NCBI GenBank assembly: GCA_937900065.1
Contig: CALCDS010000386.1
Location: forward strand, 1 to 10,124
Length of the DNA: 10,124 nt
Source: an uncultured Clostridiaceae bacterium
GTDB taxonomy: Bacteria > Bacillota > Clostridia > Clostridiales > Oxobacteraceae
Direction: 5' to 3'
Shown: piece after piece, positions 5,865-10,124 of the stretch
Layout of the letters: each line of letters begins with the position of its first letter
Position numbering within the stretch: position 1 is the first letter of the stretch
The notes under the pieces: model-generated
What the model was told of the DNA's origin: nothing
Databases searched by the model: none
What the model saw: the letters and a program-made list of their open reading frames with translations, nothing else
Made by a program: the position numbers and the translations under genes

Positions 5865-6380
5865 TCATTTTCTTTTGACTTCCATTATATATTCATCAAA
5901 GCGGGTGCCATACCTTATCACCTTATTTGGTATTTTTCCTACGATTCTAAAGCCACATGCTTTATAACAGTTTATCGCCCTGAGATTGAATGAAAATACC
6001 TTGAGGTAGATAGATTCGAGTTTTAGGCTTTCAAAGCAGTAATTTTTGGCCGTATTTATCGCGTCCCTCCCATACCCCTTTCCCCTTAAATCTTTTTTGC
6101 CTATCGTTATTACAAGTTCAGACGTCCTCTTTATATAATCTACCGGATAAAGCCACAGCTCACCGATCACATTTTTAAATTTGTCTTCTATAATATATAT
6201 CAGTTTTTTACCTTTTATACCGTCATCGTACATATTCTTGACAAGCCATGGGGCAAAATAAAAAGGATATTCTTCCTGTGCATAATATTGTACCTCCACA
6301 TCGTTTATCCAAGTTTCAATATGTTTAAGATCACTTTTCCTTATCGACCTTAGCAATGTCAACTTTCCTTCTAGAACCAT
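5865..6380 (-). CDS. GNAT family N-acetyltransferase (RimJ/RimL type)
   Basis: This is an acetyl-CoA-dependent N-acetyltransferase of 171 residues. The N-terminus MVLEGKLTLLRSIRKSDLKH is typical of the RimJ/RimL-like subgroup (Acetyltransf_3). The acetyl-CoA loop is DLRGKGYG at 97-104 (R99, G102, G104), after the beta strand SELVITIG, and FNLRAINCYKACGF at 131-144 is the conserved helix and strand of motif B. The substrate cannot be read from the sequence: ribosomal protein N-termini, amino sugars, polyamines and antibiotics are all used by relatives. The start was set at ATG 6380, with GAGGG 5 nt upstream, rather than ATG 6392, which lacks a ribosome site. It lies between the sleB terminator and the queG leader, probably as a single-gene transcript. 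Confidence 0.88.
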   Translation of the reverse strand: MVLEGKLTLLRSIRKSDLKHIETWINDVEVQYYAQEEYPFYFAPWLVKNMYDDGIKGKKLIYIIEDKFKNVIGELWLYPVDYIKRTSELVITIGKKDLRGKGYGRDAINTAKNYCFESLKLESIYLKVFSFNLRAINCYKACGFRIVGKIPNKVIRYGTRFDEYIMEVKRK

Positions 6381-6408
6381 AGTTTCCCTCATACAGCATA
6401 CTTAATTC

Positions 6409-6438
6409 ACTATATGAAAGAAACAAGATAAGGGTGAA
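6409..6438 (-). promoter_or_regulatory. Candidate promoter of the GNAT gene
   Basis: The minus strand reads TTCACC (6438-6433), an 18-nt spacer and TATAGT (6414-6409), four and five matches to the sigma-A consensus. It lies downstream of the sleB terminator and about 28 nt before the chosen start. Confidence 0.35.
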
Positions 6439-6455
6439 TATTCGCTTCGCCTCAT

Positions 6456-6493
6456 AATAAAAGCAGCACACTTTTAAAATGCATGCTGCTTTT
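6456..6493 (-). terminator. Intrinsic terminator after sleB
   Basis: Eight bases after the sleB stop codon, AAAAGCAGCA (6493-6484) pairs perfectly with TGCTGCTTTT (6468-6459) across a 15-nt A/T-rich loop; the T-run continues as TTTTATTA. The A-run on the other side makes it potentially bidirectional. Confidence 0.8.
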
Positions 6494-6500
6494 GTTTATG

Positions 6501-7175
6501 CTATTTACAAAAATAATGTTTTCCAATCACTTTTACTATGGGTCTGGACCATATCCACTTGTTCGTTGTTTTTGCAGGGTTGTAGTAATAGATCGCACCG
6601 CCCGAAGGGTCCCAGCCGTTTAGAGCATCCTGTGCGGCTTTTAATGCCGTATCTCCAGGAGGTATGTTTATCTGTCCGTCAGTTACAGCTGTAAAAGCTC
6701 CGGGCTGGTATATGACGCCGGCCACAGTGCTTGGAAATTTAGGATTCCTAGTCCTGTTCACTATCACAGCCCCTACAGCCACCTGGCCTGTATAAGGTTC
6801 GCCCCTCGCTTCTCCATGTATTGCACACGCAAGCAGATATAAATCCTTGTTTCCTGAGGATGCGGATGCACGACCTGAATTTATGCCAAGGGCCGCCAGG
6901 GTCCTGCTTCCCACAACGCCGTCACTAGACAAGCCGTTTTTCTTTTGAAAATTCAACACGGCAGAGTATGTTTTAACTCCGTATATGCCGTCAAGATTTC
7001 CTTTATAATATCCCCAATTCTTGAGCCGCCTTTGTATCTCCACAACCGTCGGACCTCTCGAGCCCCATCTGTAATCCACGGCTATTATTGCTTCCGGTGA
7101 ATTTATGTAAGTATAACAAGAGAAGCAAACAATCAGTACGGTCATCAAAAGCACGGTAAACTTTTTCACAGCCAT
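6501..7175 (-). CDS. sleB: Spore cortex-lytic enzyme SleB
   Basis: This germination-specific lytic transglycosylase degrades the muramic-delta-lactam cortex of endospores. The order is: a signal peptide (KKFTVLLMTVLIVCFSC, residues 4-20), a peptidoglycan-binding domain at about 38-97 (GPTVVEIQRRLKNWGYY, DGIYGVKTYSAVLNFQ, DGVVGSRTLAALG), a short serine-rich linker, and a SleB/CwlJ hydrolase domain at about 111-224 with AIHGEARGEPYTGQ, where E122 is the expected catalytic glutamate, and YYYNPAKTTNKWIW near the end. The size of 224 residues is slightly below that of Bacillus SleB. Either ATG 7175 or GTG 7169 (giving MKKF...) may be the start; AGGAG is 2 nt from the first and 8 nt from the second, so the GTG is quite plausible. 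No ypeB partner follows. The ribosome site lies in an inverted repeat. Confidence 0.95.
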   Translation of the reverse strand: MAVKKFTVLLMTVLIVCFSCYTYINSPEAIIAVDYRWGSRGPTVVEIQRRLKNWGYYKGNLDGIYGVKTYSAVLNFQKKNGLSSDGVVGSRTLAALGINSGRASASSGNKDLYLLACAIHGEARGEPYTGQVAVGAVIVNRTRNPKFPSTVAGVIYQPGAFTAVTDGQINIPPGDTALKAAQDALNGWDPSGGAIYYYNPAKTTNKWIWSRPIVKVIGKHYFCK

Positions 7176-7178
7176 TTC

Positions 7179-7241
7179 TCCTTTCCTCTTCTGCTAATTA
7201 TATTTTCTATTATTTTTATAATTTTATTCCAGAGGAAAGGA
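7179..7241 (-). promoter_or_regulatory. Inverted repeat that could mask the sleB ribosome site
   Basis: On the minus strand TCCTTTCCTCT (7241-7231) is the exact complement of AGAGGAAAGGA (7189-7179), which contains the sleB Shine-Dalgarno. The arms are 41 nt apart, separated by very A/U-rich sequence. A transcript that includes both arms could fold into an 11-bp stem hiding the ribosome site; a transcript starting inside the loop could not. Confidence 0.45.
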
Positions 7242-7246
7242 TATAC
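7217..7246 (-). promoter_or_regulatory. Possible forespore (sigma-G-like) promoter of sleB
   Basis: The minus strand reads GTATA (7246-7242), 18 nt, then AATTATA (7223-7217). This is near the sigma-G pattern (G-A/T/C-A-T-A/G, 18 nt, CATNNTA), with the leading C of the -10 missing. In Bacillus sleB is transcribed by sigma-G, which motivates the search. In such A/T-rich sequence a partial match is weak evidence. Confidence 0.28.
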
Positions 7247-7287
7247 ATATCATTTTTAATTTTGCAGCGAATCACATGCCATTAAAA

Positions 7288-8067
7288 TCAAATTCTTACA
7301 GGCATTAAATAAGGCTTTCCCGATATGGGATTTGCCATCATATAAATCTTTGTATTGTATGCTTTCTCAATAACCGGCACGGTCATCACATCATATGGAG
7401 ATCCCATATGCTCAATTCTCCCGGAATTGAGCAATATAACTGTATCACTGTATTCCGATGCAAGATTTAAATCATGCAGCACTACCAGAACAGTCATGCC
7501 TTTTTCGGAGCATAGATTTTTAAGCAGGTTTAAAACCTGCACCTGATATTGTATGTCAAGGTTTGAAACCGGCTCATCGAGCATGATCACCTCAGGCGTT
7601 TGAGCAAGTGCGCATGCAATAGCCACTCTCTGTCTTTCCCCGCCGCTTATTTGAGTGATCTTTTTATCCTTGAGCTTTAGCACGCCCAGCATTTCCATAG
7701 CATCTTTTGCCACTTCCATATCCCTATGCGTTTCAGAACCAAACCTGCCTATATAGGGTGAACGGCCCATCAGCACTACATCCATGACTGTAAATCCAAA
7801 ATCCACCATAGTCGATTGGGGAACATATGCTATATGCTTTGCAAGCTCCCTTTTTTTATAACTTGTTATATCCTTATTCCATAACTTTATGCTTCCGGCC
7901 GATGGCCTGAGCGCTCCGGAGATATTTCTAAGCAATGTGGTTTTTCCTGAACCATTGGGCCCTATTATGGAAACAAGTTTGCCCTTTTCAATTGAAAAGT
8001 TTATTCCGTCAAGTATAATATTTTTACCATAGTTAAACTTCAAATCGTTCGCTTCAATAACGACCAT
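7288..8067 (-). CDS. btuD: ABC transporter ATPase, cobalamin/Fe-siderophore type
   Basis: This is the cytoplasmic ATP-hydrolysing subunit of a type II importer. All ABC motifs are intact in 259 residues: Walker A GPNGSGKT at 36-43, Q-loop Q84 in YVPQ, signature SGGERQR at 141-147, Walker B VIMLDEP at 160-166, D-loop SNLD and the switch histidine H198. The block GFTVMDVVLMGRSPYIGRFG around 91-110 is typical of the BtuD/FecE/FhuC group. ATG 8067 has GGGGTGA 4 nt upstream, and only 13 nt separate it from the permease gene. B12 is preferred over siderophore from the binding protein; the ATPase itself does not decide. No convincing terminator follows, so read-through toward sleB is possible. Confidence 0.88.
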   Translation of the reverse strand: MVVIEANDLKFNYGKNIILDGINFSIEKGKLVSIIGPNGSGKTTLLRNISGALRPSAGSIKLWNKDITSYKKRELAKHIAYVPQSTMVDFGFTVMDVVLMGRSPYIGRFGSETHRDMEVAKDAMEMLGVLKLKDKKITQISGGERQRVAIACALAQTPEVIMLDEPVSNLDIQYQVQVLNLLKNLCSEKGMTVLVVLHDLNLASEYSDTVILLNSGRIEHMGSPYDVMTVPVIEKAYNTKIYMMANPISGKPYLMPVRI

Positions 8068-8080
8068 GGTCTCACCCCAA

Positions 8081-9133
8081 TCATTCTATGCTGTTTTTAT
8101 TTTTCAACAGCAGATAGATAAAAAACGGCCCTCCGACTCCAGCCGTTAAAACGCCGACCGGTATCTCCATTGGAGAAATCAATGTCCTTGCCAGGCTGTC
8201 GGCTATCATCAAAAACATAGCGCCGAATATAGCGGAAAACGGAATCGTCAAACGGTTATCAGGTCCTAACAGTATCCTTGCTATATGCGGAATAAAAACG
8301 CCCACAAAACCTATAATTCCTGATACCGAAACCGAAACGCCCGTAATAAACGCCCCGGCAAATAGTATGGTCTTTTTAAGCTTTTTCGTATTTACCCCGA
8401 GATGCTGAGCTTGCTCTTCCCCAAGCATCATGAGATTTAAATCCCTCGAAAAAAAATACATGACCGCAATTCCCGCCACAATGCATGGGGCCACTATCTC
8501 TATCTGCTCCCATCCTGCATACTGCAAGCTTCCCATGGTCCACATTATAACCTGGTCCATCTGTTCATGGTTAAAAAGCAGCAGCATTGAAAGCACTGCG
8601 GAAAGCATCGAGTTTACGGCAATGCCTGAAAGCATCATAGCAGTTATTGAAAGCTTTCCGCCTATTCTTCCTAAAATATATACTACATATGTGGAAATAA
8701 GCGCACCTGCAAATGCAAAGAACGGCACCATGCTGAATCCGGATATGCCCAGTTTTGATTTTATTATGATTGCGATCGCAGCCCCCAATGCTCCGCCCGA
8801 GGATGCTCCGACTATATACGGATCAGCCAGTGAGTTTTTAAAAAGCCCCTGATAAGAGGCACCTGCCACCGGCAGCGCCGAGCCGATAAAAGCCGCCAGT
8901 ATGACCCTTGGAAGCCTTATGCCTGTTATGATTGTAACAGTGGATTCTTTTATGCCACTTTTAGATATAATACCTTTCAAAAAATTTATTTTAAAAGCCA
9001 CCGCTTTAAGAGCATCCATAAAAGATATATCCGCAGCTCCTATGGCAGTACATGCTATTGTTTCAACAATTAAAAGCACAACCATTGCGGTGAGCAAAAA
9101 ACTGCATATCCTGCGTTTGCTCATATCACCCAT
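8081..9133 (-). CDS. btuC: FecCD-family ABC permease, probable cobalamin importer
   Basis: This is the transmembrane subunit (homodimer, about ten helices each) of a BtuC/FecCD importer. Typical blocks in order are RLPRVILAAFIGSALPVAGASYQGLFKNSLADPYIVGASSGGALGA, MMLSGIAVNSMLSAVLSMLLL, WTMGSLQYAGW, LGEEQAQHLGV (coupling-helix region) and GIIGFVGVFIPHIARILLGPDNR, ending with EIPVGVLTAGVGGPFFIYLL. The start was set at ATG 9133 (350 residues), where GGGAG is 8 nt upstream, rather than the TTG at 9148 or GTG at 9142 of the longest frame. It lies 31 nt after the binding-protein gene and 13 nt before the ATPase, so the three form one transcript. The family transports B12, ferric siderophores and haem; the choice of B12 depends on its neighbour. 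Confidence 0.88.
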   Translation of the reverse strand: MGDMSKRRICSFLLTAMVVLLIVETIACTAIGAADISFMDALKAVAFKINFLKGIISKSGIKESTVTIITGIRLPRVILAAFIGSALPVAGASYQGLFKNSLADPYIVGASSGGALGAAIAIIIKSKLGISGFSMVPFFAFAGALISTYVVYILGRIGGKLSITAMMLSGIAVNSMLSAVLSMLLLFNHEQMDQVIMWTMGSLQYAGWEQIEIVAPCIVAGIAVMYFFSRDLNLMMLGEEQAQHLGVNTKKLKKTILFAGAFITGVSVSVSGIIGFVGVFIPHIARILLGPDNRLTIPFSAIFGAMFLMIADSLARTLISPMEIPVGVLTAGVGGPFFIYLLLKNKNSIE

Positions 9134-9164
9134 CCGTGCCACTCCCAATCATGCATAATCCCGT

Positions 9165-10100
9165 CTATTTGCCGAATATTTCAGGATGGATCGCCTTTGC
9201 AATCAGTTCAATCCCTTCCACAATCCTTGGACCGGGCCTTTGTGTAAGGTCATCATCAAGTATTGCCACTCTTTTATTTTTTACAGCTGATGTGTCCTTA
9301 TACCCGTTTTCATTGTCAAGCAGATTTTTGTTTCCGTTTGCAATCATATCAGATACCAATATAAGATCTGGATCCTTCTCCACTATTTTCTCTAAGCTGT
9401 ATTCCTTCCAGCCGTCAATGTCATCGGATACATTCTCTCCTCCGGCTATATTTATAAGATCAGATATGAATGTGCCTTTGCCTGCCGTCCAGTTTCCCGC
9501 CTTGCCGTATGATAAAACATAATATGTCTTGACCTTTTCAACATCCTTTGTCTTTGCCTTTATATCATTTATTTTTGCGGTCACCTTATCTGCCAAACTT
9601 TTAGCCTCATCTTCCTTATTTACGGCTTTGCCTATCATCATAAATGTTTCGGGAATTTGAGAAACCGTTTCAGCTTCAGTTACTATAACTTTAAATTTCA
9701 AATCATTAAGCTTTTGGAATTCCTGCTTTGACATTCCCGTACCTGCAAATATCAAATCAGGCTTTGCTTCAATTATCTTTTCTATGTTTACTCCATTAAA
9801 ATCTCCAAGTTTGGGTTTTGATTTAGCCTCGGACGGATAATCGCAATATTCGGTCAAGCCCACGATTTTATCTCCAAGTCCAAGTTCATAGAGCACCTCG
9901 ACAGTTGAAGGTGCAAGTGCGACAATCCTCTCAGGTTCCTTATCGATCGTCACCTTAGAGCCGAAAACATCGGTTATGGTTACAGGATACTTTGCATTTG
10001 AACCTTTCGCTGCTTCTGCATTGTCTTTGGGAGCACAGCCTATCATGACGATCATTGCGATTGCTGCAATAATTGCTCCTATCTTCAGCTTTTCTTTCAT
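9165..10100 (-). CDS. btuF: Periplasmic-type binding lipoprotein, probable cobalamin-binding BtuF
   Basis: This is the substrate-capturing lipoprotein of the importer, anchored outside the membrane. Residues 1-21 form a signal peptide (MKEKLKIGAIIAAIAMIV...) ending in MIGC, with C22 the likely lipidated cysteine; the lipobox is not ideal (Ile at -2, Met at -3). The mature protein has the BtuF-like fold blocks ERIVALAPSTVEVLYELGLG, LTEYCDYP, IIEAKPDLIFAG, AGKGTFISDLINIAGGENV and, near the end, RPGPRIVEGIELIAKAIHPE. The YCDYP and RPGPRIVEG motifs are those I associate with cobalamin-binding members rather than siderophore ones, but this is from memory. ATG 10100 was chosen, with GAGGAG 9 nt upstream; TTG 10106 is too close to it. 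The promoter, and any B12 riboswitch, would lie beyond the window edge. Confidence 0.82.
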   Translation of the reverse strand: MKEKLKIGAIIAAIAMIVMIGCAPKDNAEAAKGSNAKYPVTITDVFGSKVTIDKEPERIVALAPSTVEVLYELGLGDKIVGLTEYCDYPSEAKSKPKLGDFNGVNIEKIIEAKPDLIFAGTGMSKQEFQKLNDLKFKVIVTEAETVSQIPETFMMIGKAVNKEDEAKSLADKVTAKINDIKAKTKDVEKVKTYYVLSYGKAGNWTAGKGTFISDLINIAGGENVSDDIDGWKEYSLEKIVEKDPDLILVSDMIANGNKNLLDNENGYKDTSAVKNKRVAILDDDLTQRPGPRIVEGIELIAKAIHPEIFGK

Positions 10101-10124
10101 CCTCAATTTCTCCTCTCAATACGA

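Noticed and set aside
7242..7290. A terminator for the ABC importer operon
   Set aside because: Weak A/T pairings (TTTTAAT/ATTAAAA with an inner GCA/TGC) exist after the ATPase stop codon, but there is no stable stem with a U-run, so no terminator is called.
8430..8852. A 140-codon plus-strand reading frame opposite the permease gene
   Set aside because: It is a shadow frame of a conserved FecCD permease, with no ribosome site or recognisable domain. The same applies to the other plus-strand frames opposite kbl, queG, plsC and the binding-protein gene.

Overview
The window reads as ordinary chromosomal DNA of a low-to-moderate G+C, endospore-forming, anaerobic Clostridia-type Firmicute. This rests on a SleB-type spore cortex lytic enzyme, a Na+-pump decarboxylase beta subunit with an OadG-like partner, strong GGAGG-type ribosome sites, frequent GTG/TTG starts and A/T-rich intergenic promoters. 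The species cannot be named from the sequence. All ten recognised genes lie on the minus strand, so transcription runs from high to low coordinates. I see no mobile element, CRISPR array, tRNA or rRNA, and no defence or biosynthetic cluster.

In transcription order: (1) 10100-7288 is a tight three-gene ABC importer unit (lipoprotein binding protein, FecCD permease, ATPase). It is most like the vitamin B12 system BtuFCD, and no clear terminator follows it. (2) 7175-6501 is sleB, the germination cortex hydrolase. Its Shine-Dalgarno lies in one arm of an 11-bp inverted repeat, and a hairpin terminator follows the gene. (3) 6380-5865 is a RimJ/RimL-type GNAT acetyltransferase. (4) 5655-3508 is a queG-plsC-DUF503 (YlxP-like) unit. 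It has a structured leader of about 150 nt, a TTG start for queG, and a terminator whose stem begins inside the last gene. (5) 3363-2155 is a stand-alone glycine C-acetyltransferase (kbl) with a 15-bp terminator hairpin. (6) 1914-587 is a beta subunit plus a 61-residue OadG-like protein of a Na+-translocating decarboxylase, with its own promoter, leader and terminator but no carboxyltransferase or biotin carrier gene. (7) 467-1 is the start of endonuclease III (nth), cut by the window edge.

The proteins belong to well-known families. What deserves a second look is the non-coding structure: the queG leader (an A/T palindrome over the candidate -35, a hairpin with a U-rich tail, then a potential H-type pseudoknot with an A-rich loop ending at the ribosome site), and the repeat that could mask the sleB ribosome site on read-through transcripts. 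Several start codons were moved from the longest reading frame to the start with a properly spaced Shine-Dalgarno; this is stated per gene. All assignments are from motif recognition by eye, without database searches.
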